Shown: positions 1 through 12,848, numbered from the stretch's first letter. The stretch is DNA of 64,000 nt from Gautieria morchelliformis (GCA_015179125.1 WHVA01000079.1:1-64000), one strand, 5' to 3'. The notes: generated by a model from the sequence alone, not told the origin. Translations and numbers: made by a program.

Positions 1-981
1 AGTTAGGATAGAGCTGCCATTTACTATCTGCTTGTAAATAAATACAAGGATAATCTCATCAGACTTTATACTCAATGATGGAAGAGTTAGCTTAGATGCC
101 CATAAACAAAGAACTTTTCAGATGGTTCCCACACTCTGACCACCATCTGCCAGTGCAGATACCAGTGAAACTACTCCCTCTGTATCTGCAGACACCATCC
201 ATGCTACTCTCAGCACCCTATATGAACTAATCCATAGCACAGCCCTCCCTAAAACAAGAGCTGCAAAGACTTGCACTATCCCTATTGATACAGTACATAG
301 TGCTTGCAATCTAATCTCTTCCGCATGAGAAACAATTGAGACATGCCATTTCAACTTGCATGTTTCAACCATCTGCCAAAAACTGGAAGCAATTTTGACA
401 CACATAGGCCTAATGGCATCCCCTAGCAAGCCCCAATCTTACACATCAGTCCTAGCCAGCCTACCAACACACATGACATGTATCAAACCCTGCTGTGACA
501 CCAAACACCATATCACGCTATCACAGATTGACTGACAGAACCCAGCCCTTGCAGACTTCCTGGACTCAGAATTGAAGAAAGAGATTAACAAAGCACTGGT
601 CCTATGATTCTGGGACCCAGAACCTGAAGGAGAGGAGGAGGATGAGGAGAGCCTACTTAGCATCCGAGCCACAGGACAATACCGAAGTGGTGATATATAG
701 ATAGCCACATGCTCAGAGCATGAGCGCAATGTGATAATCAAGAAAGCTCACTGATGGCTCCCAGTCCTATCTATGAACCTATGTATCACCCCAAATGTAA
801 GGGCAACCCTGGCTGGTTGTGGAGATCACACTACCACACAACTGACGAGGGGAAATCCAAAGTATGTATAAATGAACAGAGTATACAAGAGAGGGGATTC
901 TCACCTGACAAGGGTAAATCCAAAGAGAAAAGTCTAAGGACCCCCAATGTCAGCGAGCCCGTATTATACTATGCTGCGTAG
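1..981 (+). pseudogene. Decayed retroelement-like ORF (Gag/ORF1-like relic)
   Basis: No intact ORF is present. One plus-strand frame nevertheless reads as protein-like sequence across about 540-780 (for example a stretch containing FWDPEPEGEEEDEES, then ATGQYRSGDI, then ERNVIIKKAH), broken by isolated TGA and TAG codons. Several of those stops could come from CGA or CAG by a C-to-T change, as expected after cytosine methylation and deamination of a transposon. The reading resembles ORF1/Gag-type proteins of fungal retroelements, but I cannot assign a family. The left edge is outside the window. It could also be a decayed host gene. Confidence 0.4.
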
Positions 982-1076
982 CCAGGGACAACACTTGGCA
1001 CCCACCATCAACCCTGCATCCTCCTGACCTCCCTGACCCTTGATCGACCCTTGATGCCACCTATTACGCAAGTCGC

Positions 1077-1285
1077 TTGATTTCCGACACTGTTCCGAGA
1101 GTGGAAGTCAGAAATTGGAGTGGAACTGGCAAGGCGAACAGAACTGGTGGAAGTTCTCCCAGAAGCGGAATCATTTCCGAAAGTGGAGGCGGAGATGGAA
1201 TCGGAACTGGAAGCGGAGTCGGAAATGGAGTCGGAACTGGGTGTGGTGTCGGAACTGGAAATGGAAAACAGGGTGTCCCCTGACA
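1077..1285. repeat. Purine-rich GGAAxx simple repeat
   Basis: This is an imperfect hexanucleotide array built on GGAACT, GGAAGC, GGAGTC and GGAAAT. It gives Gly/Thr/Ser-rich pseudo-ORFs on both strands that have no other protein character. It lies just downstream of the NLR gene stop, between that gene and the decayed retroelement. Nearby, the 14-mer aacacatgaaatat occurs twice at about 1306-1332. Confidence 0.7.
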
Positions 1286-1384
1286 CCTACTAGCTTGTAG
1301 ATCTAACACATGAAATATTAACACATGAAATATCAAAACACAATATATATAAGAGTACAGTGTTTATAAAGCATATGTGTAGTG

Positions 1385-4300
1385 TTACCCAATCTTCAGC
1401 TCTGATGTATCCATGATTGTCAGTCTTCCTAGCAGACTACCTACAGCAATTCGGGAACCTATTGAAGCCTGTGCTCTATGCCAATCAGCACCTGAACTCT
1501 GGTTTGCAGCTGGCATCCACCAAAGTCTTCTTCCATCTGGTCCAACAATCCAACCATCTCTGGACATATATAATGGCCTCTTATTGGTGTCTGGCCATAA
1601 AGCAAGGCCAGATCCAGGTTCTAACAAAGTACCTATAGGGACTTGTGCCATAGTATTAATCTCCCAAAGCAGATATGTATTCTGAATATCCTTAGAGAGA
1701 AGTTGCTGGTCATCAGGAGAAAATACAATCATATTAATTGTATCTACATGTCCTTTGAGTTGACCAATAAAGGCACCTGTAGTTGAATCCCATAGACATA
1801 TGATTCTGTCATATGATCCCGAGGCTATTATTCTCCCATTGTGAGAGAACACTACAATACTGATGCCTTGGAGATGCCCTTGAGTATGACTGTCTGTTTG
1901 GCTTGTCATTGATAAATCCCAAATATGCAAAGTGTTATCAGAAGACCCTGAAATAATTTTCTTATTGTTAGGTACAAAGGTCACTGAATTTACAGTAGCA
2001 CTATGCCCTTCAAATGGTTTCCCCATTGGAGTAGCAGTAGCAGTTGACCATAAGTACATGGTACCATCACTAGACCCTGAAACAATATTCTCTCCATTAG
2101 GAGAAAAATCAACAGATGTTACTGCATGACTATGCCCTTGCAGTACTATTCTTGAAATAGGACTTGTTGAAATATTCCATAGACTGAGGGTTTTATCAGT
2201 AGATCCTGAAACAATACTTCTGCCATCTGGAGAATAGGCTATACATGTAACTGCATCAGTATGACCCTCAATTGAAATTGAGCTTATGTCATTCTGAAAA
2301 TGTTGCCAGAGGTGTAAGGTTTTATCAAGAGATCCTGAGGCAATAGTATTCCCATCTGGAGAGAAGGCTACTGCCATGATACTTTCAGTGTGTCCTTTCA
2401 GACACTTCTGAAAGGAATTCAGTGATAATGGTTCCCAAAGACAGAGTGTCTTATCCATGCTACCTGTTACTATAGTTTTTCCATCAGGTGAAACAGTTAC
2501 ACATGTGATGTGGCCTGTATGTCCCAACAATGCATCACATATTGGTTTTTGTGTTTCTAAATCCCAAAGACGTAAACTAGTGTCATAGGATCCAGAAATA
2601 AGTCTTCTTCCATCAGGAGAGAAGACTATAGCACTGACTGGTCCTGTATGACCCTGCAGTGCATTCCCAATTGGTAAACCTGTGTTTATATCCCAGAGCC
2701 TGATAGTTCCATCTAAGGAAGCTGAAGCAATTATCTTACTATCAGGAGAGCACTTCACACTTAAGACCCAATCTGTATGACCCTTTATCATCTGTAAATG
2801 TGGTGTCCACCTTGTATTTAAGCCTGATAGAACTTTCATAGTACCTTGGTACTCCTTCTTACAAGTTCTATATAATACTGTGTCTTGAGGTAGGAATGGC
2901 AATGCAGAAAAGTAAACATGTAGAGCACTGAGGTTAATTGGATCATAAAATCCCTGAATAAATTGCTGCCCATCCTGGATGAGCTCAACTAGCTCTCTAC
3001 CTTCTGGCTTGAAGTCCTATGATACATAGCTGTTAATTTTATATTTGAGCTTCAGTTTAACATATCATACCTTGCACCATTCTTTCACAAGTTCTAATGA
3101 CCAGAAGGCCTTATGAAAGACCTTAAGAAGGCTAGACAGTTCAATCCAGTGTAGTAAATGCTTGTAACAGAATGCTTGCAATAGGCCATATAATTCACTA
3201 TCAGGGGAAACCTGGATTAGATGCTGGGCCCAGAAAGAGCAAGCATATTGCCAATGTTCTGGTATGTAGCTTTTGATACGATGCTCCAGATCCTGTATAT
3301 CTGCGTTCGATTTTGTAAAGTCACCAATGTGACAAATATCTTTGGAAAGACCATGCATGCTACTAAGACACTGTTTTGCAAGCTCCCGTTTATGCATGCT
3401 TAAATCAATGAATAATCGTTTATCCTTGCAACGACCTTTGTCTGTTAGAAAGTCAACAAAAGAGGGATGCAATGGCTCCACAACATGTGTTACTGTTAGA
3501 AATGACTGCAGTGAATCAATCATATCTTCTGAGTGAACCTTATTTGACAGAAATGAGTCTAATGCACCTGGAGAAAGAGGGTTTTTGAGACTGGCTATCA
3601 ATCCCATGATTTGACGAAAGCTATTGTAAAACTCCATATCAGAACCACCCTGGGACTCCACATGATCTATGAGGGCATTTTTATAAAGTTCATCTAGAGG
3701 TGCTTCAGCATATGCCTGAGGACTATCTGCCAGAACCAGTGCCAATCGTTTCTCTGGATCCCTTTGCTTGATAAATGCACATGCTATAGTAATCCATATA
3801 AACAGGCCCTTTGCCCGGTTTACTAGCAAATTTATTTGTTGATCACCTGGCCATGTCTTGCCAAGCCTAAGGTAACGACTAGACACTTGGCTCATAAGGT
3901 GACGTGCTACCATCTCAATATCCCTCTGTGTTTCTAGAGTTTGTACTCCCAAGGAATGGGGATATATAGAGGTACCCAGGGACAGTGCCTCAAGTATATC
4001 CCGTTCTGGCCTACTTGTGATAAATATTTTGGCTTTCCCAAGCAATTGTTGACTCCCATAGGCAACAGCAATAAGAAAGCCCTCACGAGCTGAAAGGTGC
4101 CTTTGATCTGTGGCATTGATAGCATCTAGGTCATCAATGACAATAATGATAGGGCTAGCCAGATCTTTTACAGCAATAATTGGCTCCACAATGAGTTTAT
4201 AGAACTGGTGAGAGACTGCTGTAGAGTACCCCAGGTCTAGGTCTTTCTCCAAGGCTGCATGGATAGAATAGGCTATTTGCAGATTAAAACTTGCAAGACG

Positions 4301-6047
4301 AAAGGCGAGGGTGTTAATGATAAGCCGAGGGTTTTGCTTATCGGTGTAGCTACGGTCAAGGAAGAAGCAGGCTCCTAATTGACCATTTTGAGCAGCTTGA
4401 ACTGCAATAGTATGAGCCACAGTAGATTTTCCAACACCAGCTTCAGCAGTAAGCCAGAAGACACTCTGTGCATGAGATATTGTGGATGAAGCAAGCCAGT
4501 CCAAGATGGAAATGAGCAGGCTACTCCGTGTGCCTGGCAAACAACATTTGAGCAGATCATAGCTTGTGTCTGGAACTCGAGGAAGACAATCTTGGATATG
4601 CTTAAGGATTTCTGATACCAGCTATGAATACAACCACTGTGACATATGTGAGATTGTACTTACTTTCTTCCTTATAACTATCCTTGATCCGTGTAAAAGC
4701 ATCACGTAACCTTGCATCATTGCTAGCAAGGAGTTTGAATGTAGACACTGCAATACCAGTCTGAAATTGATTCTGGAGGGAGGTAAACCTTGTCTGAAAA
4801 TCAGAAAGGGTTGAATCGAAGTTTGAAGACAAAGTTGATTTGAGAGTACGTCCTGATGGACAACGTCAATATATCAGCAGCAGAACATGCATGCCATACA
4901 GAGCACAAACCGAGCAAACCATGTTCAGCATAGTCCTTGATGAAGAGCGCACATTCTTTAGCCTGTTCAACCATCAATTTGACGGTGTGACCGAGTTGCA
5001 TCAGTTTCTCAGACATGCACATAGTCTCTCCTGCCCAAGAGAACAGGTCAGCCATCATCACCGCCAGCTGTTTTACATTTTGGTCTCTCCGGTTTTGCGC
5101 CTTGAGAATCTGAAGTTGGATGGTCCAAATATACTCGAGCATCACTTGGGAAGGCTCTCGCACCTGAAATACCGAGGACAATGTTTTCCACGCTATTTTT
5201 GTTGCAGAATTGACCTAATAAAATATGAATTAATGAATGTGAAGGTTATCAGAGAGAAAGCTGACTTCACCTCGGCAACAGCATTGAATACTGTGATAAT
5301 GCGATCAAGGTAGCTCAGCGCGACTTCAAACGGTTTATAAAAGTCAGAAATATCCTGAGCATGATCATAAGCCCTTTGGACAGTCCCCTTTACCACGTCC
5401 ATCTCAGATATCTCCACATGTTCGGATAGAGCTGCAGCCGGGACGGCATCAGACAGGACGTGGAGACACAGGCTAAGTTGGAGTGGTTCAGCAGAGACGG
5501 TTCCAGACCTCGATACAGAGATGGTTCCGGATTTGGATTGCAGAGCGCGGATAAGATCTGATGAAGGCAGAGACATAAGGTACGTAAATGAATAGTAAGG
5601 AATTGACACTCGGCGAAGGCTCACCATGCTTACAGGGCGGATGTGACCAGAATTCACTGGCAGCAACAACGACCCTTCCCAATTCCCGTTTCAATATACG
5701 ATGGTAAAGTATTTTAAACAAGATCGTGGATGTGCTTCGGACAGTGCTACATGGCGTGAATCCAAGACTTGTTTATTAGAATCGTCGATACCTGAAGTTG
5801 GACTAGTGACTTACAAAGCTAAGTCTTCTGCCCAGCGAGCATTGCCGTCGATTATTGTGGGCTCAGTACGTTGCTCCCCCGTAGCGTCAACAGATACAGC
5901 AACAAAGGGCCCAGGGCGAAGTGAATGAAAGTGCTTGGGCAGACCGGTCACCTGTAGGCCTGCTAGAAGGTCAGCAGGTTTGAAAATGGAGATTACACCA
6001 CGGGTGTTACCTGTGATGCGAATAACCTTGGAGCTGTACATGTACAT
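1385..6047 (-). CDS. C2-NACHT-WD40 NLR-type STAND NTPase
   Basis: Predicted intracellular receptor-type ATPase (fungal NLR, NWD family), probably used in non-self recognition. Read from the ATG at 6047 through about seven short introns. In order: a C2-like domain (GLPKHFHSLRPGPFVAVSVD); a helical linker with the basidiomycete NWD signature (ILKAQNRRDQNV, later CALFIKDYAEHG); then NACHT with Walker A AEAGVGKST, Walker B IIIVIDDLDA and sensor FITSRPERD. The last exon carries about nine WD40 repeats (GHTDWV, GHTGPV, GHTGHI and so on, with SPDG and SGS.D.T..LW). Splice points I could check: the NACHT-entry acceptor near 4609 (TATCAG) and the intron near 3017-3071 joining EWCK to DFKPEGRE. All ATPase motifs look intact. 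The WD40 half is visibly CpG-poor and AT-rich compared with the 5' end. The C2 assignment is weaker than NACHT and WD40. Confidence 0.9.
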
Positions 6048-6413
6048 AGGACAACCAAAATCATTACTGAGGAATGTGCTGTGGCATTTAATTTGCTTGC
6101 ACTCACCGTGGCTCATCCCCTTGAACTTCTTCCATACGTGCTTAGTGGGTGGTGGTCTTGGTGTAAGGTAGACCGATGCGCAGTCTTGCGAGTTCTCCTT
6201 GCGATGAGAACTCGAATGAGGGAAGCCGATATTAGCTGCCACGAGAACCCGAATGTGGGATCGAAGCCGATATATCACCAATTGTATGTAGTCCAACGTA
6301 CCCTCCTGGCGTCTACTTCTGACGTGTGCTATACAATTAGTGGCAACTTCCATATGATCAACCTCTGTAAGTATAGAGACTATTTTACAAGAATACGACT
6401 ATATACCGTATAC

Positions 6414-9400
6414 TTACGCGAACACGTCAGTCGCCATTCGGTCACTCTGAATGCGTTCAAAAGCGGCTTCAACTTGCTGATCGTCCCATGAAGGCTGAGC
6501 ATCTTTAATCAGTTTGTATATTACCTCCTTGATACCGTTCGCGACACCAGGAGAGCCACAGGTGAAGAACTGACAGGGAGTTTTCTTAGTCAGTTAGGGC
6601 AAGTCGCATAGAGAATGGGAATTAACCTTGGCACCACTCTGATAAGCCTCTGCGATGGTGTCGCGGTCGTTCCACACACGACTGGGAAGTAGTGAGTCAA
6701 AGACGAATATATGCGCCAGGAGACATGTATCTTACTCTTGGACGTATTTGGAACCTCCGGACAGATCTGTGGCGCGGCTGAAGGCAGGTCTAACCTCCAA
6801 GAAGCCCAGTTTTAACCATTCCTTGAAATCGTCATTTGCATAGAGGTAGTCCTCATCTGGCGAACGGCATCCATAAAATAGAGTGGCTTTCCCAACCTTG
6901 CGGCCAGATGCGACCTGGACGGAGCGCTCTTGAATGAACCCTCGCATCGGGGCGATTCCAGAGCCAGCAGCAAACATGACCACAGGTAATGCCTCCTCGG
7001 GAAGGTGGAACGCGGGGGGAGAACTACGCACGCCTACAACGAGCGTTGACAAGACCGCCAGAAAGTAATGCGATGCTACACGTACCAACATGGATACGGT
7101 CACCTGGCCGAACACTTGCAAGGTAGTTTGATGCAACGCCAAGGAATTTGCGTGGCGAGCCGGAGCCGGATGGGGCTTCGACGACAGATAACGTGAGGGT
7201 GACGTGTTCCGGATTCCAAAGTGGAGAACTTGAAATTGAGTATTGCCTGATACGCATTGCAGGGAGAAATTGGAGGAAAGTCGCCATTGTGATCTTGATG
7301 TCAGAGTAAAGCTCAAGGATGTCAAGCACACTGAGGTGTTTGTCGTGTACTTTGTCTTTGTAGTCAGCTGCGAGGCCCTCAAGCTTGCGTGCCGTGATTT
7401 CTGGGCTAAGTTTGATCAGGTCTTGGATGTTCTTCCGCGTCGCCATCTGAGAAATCTCAACATATCCCGTAAGCACCTCAGACACGCTGATAGGCACATT
7501 TATAGGAAGTGTCGTCGCAACAGTCGACTTGATTATAATCTTGTTCCATCTGTTAGCGCGGAAGCACAGGATAAGAAAGCCTGACGGAATGCACGTACTT
7601 GCTGGTCAGGGAGAAGACCAAAGCGACTGATGACACGCCGCACGGACTCGGCAGGATTACTCGGGAGGACAGCGAGATAATCTCCAGATTGGTACGTGAC
7701 ATCTTCAGGCAAAGCGATACCTAACAGCAGCAGTGAAACTGAGCGTCATCCAGGGACATAAAAATGAACCACAGACGAATATGATGTTTCGCCGGCACTC
7801 CTGGTTTTGTGAGTAAGCGGTTTTCAACAACTGTGCCAAGACCCGAAGCTTCATCGCGTTTGAGAACGGCTGCTCGACTCGTGCTGGTGACTTCGACAGA
7901 GAGTGTGTCGCCAGCTTCTTGTTTTATAGTGACTTTGTCGCCATAAGCCTGCCACATATAGTCAGTCGCCAGATTCGTTAAGCGCAATCAAGCAACGCAC
8001 CTTTCCTAATGCTTCCCAGAGCGTGGGCACCCAGTTGTCGAACTGTTGAACAAGAGAAATATCAAGAATACGACAGAAAAAGTTTTCATCTACGCACGAC
8101 GTCAAAAAAGTCGTCAGCCCCTGAATCAGCCGCGGCACGCTCGAGCAAGCGCTGTCCGCCAAATTCTGCGACAAGATGATCCACGAGCGTCGGAATTCTC
8201 TGGTATGTTTGGACCCAGTCGTGATGGCCACAACCAAAGACAGCAAATCGGACATTAGCAAGTTCGCCCTGCGCAGTACGCTTAAGGGCCTCCACGAAGC
8301 GTCCAGCGTTGTCGGGGGGTTCACCCTCGTACGAAGCAGTGACTATGATCACAGGTCCATCAGTAGGAATGTTGGACTCGATCGAGTCCAACGTAACCAC
8401 GCTTGGATTGAAACCTACACGAAAACTCATTCGTATGGACTGTTCCGTTTGACCGGCTTTAGGACTCACCTTTAGCCGGCGCTTCTGTGCCGACACGCTG
8501 TGCAAAGTCTTTGCACGTTCCGGAGTTGCTCCCGTATGCAATGTACAGCGGCAAACCGCCTTTGAGGTTTGCAGAATCGTCGGCCTTGGCCACAGACTGT
8601 TGAGCTGGAACTCCGGTATGCACGCTCAATGGAGCACCCTTCCGCACATGAGCACGAATGTGTAACCCAGCGGGCTTAATGGTAAGAGTACTTTTGAGCT
8701 ATTTAGGTGGTCGTCATAAGTTATCTAGCGAGGGTGCAGGTAGCGTGAGAGAACACACGTGGAGCTGGTAAGAAGGGTCATCAAGAACAAGGTCGAATTT
8801 TTGGAATACAGATGCGAGGGCAATATGAGCCTCCTGCCATGCAAGGGGTCTGTAGACGTGTGAGTCGCTAACAACAGTTGCAAGCCAAAAGACCATACCT
8901 GCCAATGCATGCCCTCATACCGTTGCCCCACGGTTTCCAAGCATTTTTCTACTCAAAGAATTAACCCAAAGAACTCAACTGAAAATGCAGGAGATCCTAC
9001 AGGTGCTCTCTCAAAGCCGCCGTCTAACATTCTCTCAGGACGGAATACATCCGCCTGTTAACGAATATATATCAGACCAAATTAGTCTAGAGGAATAAAG
9101 ATAAACTCACGTCGTCACCCCAGACCTTTGTATCTCGGTGCAGCTGTGACGCCAAAACTACAACACCTGCATCAACGGGAATCTTGTATGCCTTGTCTCC
9201 CGATGTAATAACTGTCTCTTCAAATGCCTTCACTGTGAAGGCTGTGACAGACGGGGTGATACGGAGCGTTTCTCTGAGTACAGCTACAGAACACTTGTGA
9301 AATCATTTGTAGGGTATTGTGGAAGATGAAATATACCAGTAATGTAGGGGAGTTTACTGAGGTGCTCCGGCCTAATGGGTTCCTTGCCCAACACCTCGTC

Positions 9401-10859
9401 GACTTCGGCACGCACCTTGGCGTACGCACTCGGGGTTTTCAATAGGTGGTTAATCTGTTGAGACCAGCATAAGCTAGAGCTACTGCTAGGGGGAAAAGGC
9501 ATGCACAGCAAACGAAAGCAGCCCTGATGTCGTTTCGTGACCGGCAATGAGGAATGTCACCAAGTTAAAGGCAATTGATTCATCAGAGAGGCCAAGACCT
9601 GTCTCGGGGTCTTTGGCTTTCAACATGAGACCGAGAAGATCATCTATATCGTCGCCGCTTTCTTTGCGTTTTCTGATAACTACCAATAGAGTAAGCTTCG
9701 TCAGACTGTAAAACGGCAGGTAAGGCTTACTTTCGTGCGTTAGGTCCATCATCGCCGTTTTGTCACTCTCAAATTGAGCATTGGCGGATGGTACAAGGTA
9801 GCTTTGCACCAAAGAAGGCCTTTGTGCGCGATGGCCTGCCTCGGAGAGGAAACTGTGGACCAATTTAGGACAAAACACACTTGTAAAGTGAAAGACTGAC
9901 GATCCCATAGCGGTGACAAAAGGAACCATGTCCAGCTACAGTTGCTGGTCAGCTTACGAGCTTTACAGGTTAGAGAAAAAGATCACGCTGTAAAAAGAAT
10001 TGAGACGGTATGACATGGCACACCTGTAAGAGAGTGAGCTGTTGCTGCTTATCAACAGCGTCAAACTACTCACAACGCGATTGTGTCAAAAGCGAGGCGG
10101 GTAAAGTCCTCGGTCGGATCAATCATATACTCCGGTCCAAACCTAACTTAGGCGTGAATAACGACGTAATTCGTGCATCTACCATAACACATTACCTCTG
10201 TATCACGAGAAAAGACAGGTGAGTAGGGCGAACAGCGACACGACATATTCCTCACCTCCCACTTGGCCAAGAGCTGCGAGACGATGTCAGTCATGGAGGA
10301 GAACATGCCGCGAATTTTGGCGGGTCCGAAGGCAGGCATGAGGATACGATCTGCGAATGTCAGACGACGGCGGAAGTACAAGAACAAGATTGCTCACGAG
10401 CAAGTCCCCAATTCTTTTCTCCGTGAAATGCAGTAAAGAGCCCATCCCCTGTAAGATGGCGAACCTCTCGGAGACCGCCCTGGACTGCCTTATGGAACCG
10501 TTTTTCGTTGCAAACCTGGTCTACGAGATCTAGATCAGAAACAATGATAGAGGTACGTCCTGAGGACAAATGGGTAAGGCTACAGTAAGACCCACGGGTC
10601 AATTGTGCGCGCACCTGGAAATCTGAGTAGATAGATTTGGCCGTACTCTTTGGCAAGAAGCATAAGAGACTTGACTGGAACCTATCATAGTAGCATTACG
10701 AGCTGCTCGCTACGACCGAGACGATGGACGAACCTCTTTCTCTATGAGATGCGCATTGCCCAAAAATGGGATGGTAGGACTATGATATGCCCGTCATGGT
10801 CCAGCCTAGTGACCTACAGCGCTAATGAGTACTCACGGCTGGGGAATGGGGTCAGCCAT
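6414..10859 (-). CDS. Self-sufficient cytochrome P450:CPR fusion (CYP505 / P450foxy type)
   Basis: A single polypeptide with an N-terminal P450 and a C-terminal diflavin reductase; the family hydroxylates fatty acids at subterminal carbons using NADPH. The start ATG at 10859 gives MADPIPQP, then an intron and IPFLGNAH. P450 landmarks: [18 protein letters not shown]-helix [12 protein letters not shown]-helix ETLR; heme loop [11 protein letters not shown], with Cys as ligand. The linker [20 protein letters not shown] leads to the FMN domain ([15 protein letters not shown]), then FAD (RQYSISSSP) and NADPH ([13 protein letters not shown]) motifs. It ends DRMATDVFA followed by TAA at 6414. Many short introns, all readable as GT-AG. 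No break was seen. Oddity: the first residue of the heme loop is Trp, where the family normally has Phe. It lies upstream of the NLR gene on the same strand. Confidence 0.95.
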
Positions 10860-11857
10860 ACTGTAGGTCTTGAAGGAAGGTACGAAGATGAAGCCTGTCT
10901 CAGTACTGGTAGGAGGTACAAAGATGAAGCCCGTCTCAGGTATTATATAAATCCGGGGAAGGTTACTAAGTACTGTACTCGGGTACCTGGAGTTTGAAAA
11001 TCTGACCCTCAGAATTACGTCTACTGCCTCATCGATGCATCACTCAGGCCCAGGGGTTTAGCTACAAAATGAACCACTTTTCTTGAAAATTGAATACAAG
11101 TCCATCAAGATGCAGAAATACTTATAGCCTTCAATTCTAGCTACTTAGATTGACCTCAGGTGTACTACTAGGGTAAACTCCTGGTATCCGATACATATCT
11201 CCTCCGGCCGTATCCCAGCCCCGGTGGTGATCACGGTCACTACCATCATTTCAGTCCACAAGACTCATCCTAACGGAAACCGTAGCGGGATCTAATCTAG
11301 CTGCGGGGAAGTGTGACTGGTCAGCTTCATAGGGTACTCGGACTCCGATGTTCCAACCCGAACTCGGGCTCAGGGAGCTCGGGTTCAGGCTCATACATAC
11401 AGAGCTGGAGCGTGGAAGAGTGATCGCATTCTGGGGGCATTACGTAAACCCTCCAATCATAGGCGTGTGACGCGTGACTGAACTCGACCAGTCACTGCAG
11501 GAATGAAAATATGAGTGCGTGCGTCCCTTTGCGCCGAGGCTGCAGCTATCCGTACTCTTCAAGTCGCTGCGCCCAGTCAGCATGGTCGCTCTGAAGAAAC
11601 CGGAGTCTACGAGAGAGGATAAAGATAAAAAGTACTAGTATCCGATTTAAGGTGTTAGCATGTACTTAGGTCCCCGAATCTCCAGGAATTTCCACGAGAC
11701 ATCAGTTATGACCTGCCACCCATCGACGACGCCGAACCGCCAAAGTTTGCTAAGTTGGAAATGACTGGAGATGTACCGCTGTGCATCCTGCACCACATGC
11801 GCTATAGTACTGCGCGTGTTCGCGTCCTGAATCACTGCCTCCAGCACACAGACTACG
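10860..11857. other. Intergenic region, no gene seen
   Basis: Upstream region of the P450 gene. It holds a 25-bp direct repeat (listed separately) and, near 11356-11388, a small inverted arrangement around aacccgaactcgg and gagctcgggttc. At 11647-11895 an 82-codon minus-strand ORF overlaps the end of the zinc-finger gene in another frame and could be an alternative C-terminus for it. I saw no RNA gene. Confidence 0.6.
10879..10939. repeat. 25-bp direct repeat upstream of CYP505
   Basis: The unit beginning ggtacgaagatgaagcc and ending gtctcag occurs at 10879-10903 and again at 10915-10939, with two mismatches. It lies 20-80 bp upstream of the P450 start codon, so it is in the 5' UTR or core promoter. 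It may be a duplicated regulatory site or a simple tandem slip. Confidence 0.75.
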
Positions 11858-12848
11858 TCAGAGGCTCTCTTCCGTGTCTTCTGACTCCTCGTCATCAGAC
11901 GTCTCCTCTTGTTCTTGGGCGATTTTCCGCACAGTTGCCATATCCACTGCCTCGGGCCATTGCAGCCGCCTGAACGGGTTCAAAGCTGCGTTTGGCTTGT
12001 CTATACCGGCAAAGTCTTTCCATTTGTCTTCTGACGTCTCAGCCACCATTGCATTGGATGGGTCGAATGATGGGGAAGGGGCGACTTGTAGCCCACCGAC
12101 GAGATATGTAGGTGCATGCGTCGGAAGTTCGGGAAGAGGTTCCCGCCGCGGCGAAGGACGTCGTAATTGTGCCCGAGGTAGTTGAAACGGGCTCGTGTTG
12201 TGCACCGAAGCCAAGTGCTGCACCAGTGCCTGCACCCTTGTCGGGGTCTGCTTACAGCCTTGATTGTAGCATATACATCGGTATGGACGACGGACTGGGA
12301 GTCAAGACGACGGTCCACATACCAAATGGACAACGCAGCCTCAGCTGGTTTAGGTGCGATGACACAACATGCTCGAGAAGTAACGGAGCGATGGAAAATA
12401 CCCGATTCTGGCAGGTGGTATAACCACAACGATATGGTCGTGACGACTGTTTTTTGGCCATGAAGAATTATCAAGGGAAATGGGTTGATGGCATATACGC
12501 ACCGAACATGCCTCCATCGGCGAGAGTGCTTCGCAGTGTCGCCTCTCCACGTGCTAGAAGATGGGTCTTTAGTTCCCTGTCCACGGTCCCGAAGCTGCAG
12601 GATAGAAATACCTTTCTCAACAGTTCCCAACTTCCCAAGACGGCATCGCATTTCCTCCAGCCACACTGGCGTGCAGCGCATGTGCCCTCGAGCACCTGTA
12701 TTATTCTGGCGTCTTCCTGCTCTCTTGCTTGTGCTTGACGAGCTTGTTTCTTATCCCAAGCACTCTGCAAATGCATGTCAGCGGGCGTGTTCAGCGCGAG
12801 ACACTTCCCCAGGGGATTTCGCGCGTCCACCGGGCAAAATTCCGACAT
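11858..12848 (-). CDS. C2H2 zinc-finger protein with three fingers
   Basis: Putative nucleic-acid-binding protein. The ATG at 12848 opens MSEFCPVDARNPLGK. Three fingers follow, each interrupted or bordered by an intron: CGWRKCDAVLG..LLRKHVERRH; then YRCGYTTCQNRV..LLLEHVVSSH; then RCPFGCKQTP..LVQHLASVH. Each has two Cys and two His at finger spacing. The tail is acidic (EETSDDEESEDTEESL) and stops at 11858. Introns that fit: GTATTT..CTAG, GTGCGT..ACAG and GTATGTGG..CAAG. A second ORF in the +1 frame (11647-11895) overlaps the tail and reads as ordinary protein, so the true C-terminus may differ. It is transcribed divergently from the copper transporter. Target genes are unknown. Confidence 0.75.

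Noticed and set aside
3065..4540. NACHT and WD40 ORFs as two independent genes
   Set aside because: A clean GTATGA..ATAG intron near 3017-3071 joins them in frame, matching the family architecture.
5811..6353. 180-codon minus ORF as a separate gene between the NLR and P450 genes
   Set aside because: Only its end is coding: the C2-like part spliced to the NLR. The P450 stop (TAA at 6414) and the NLR start (6047) leave the rest as spacer.
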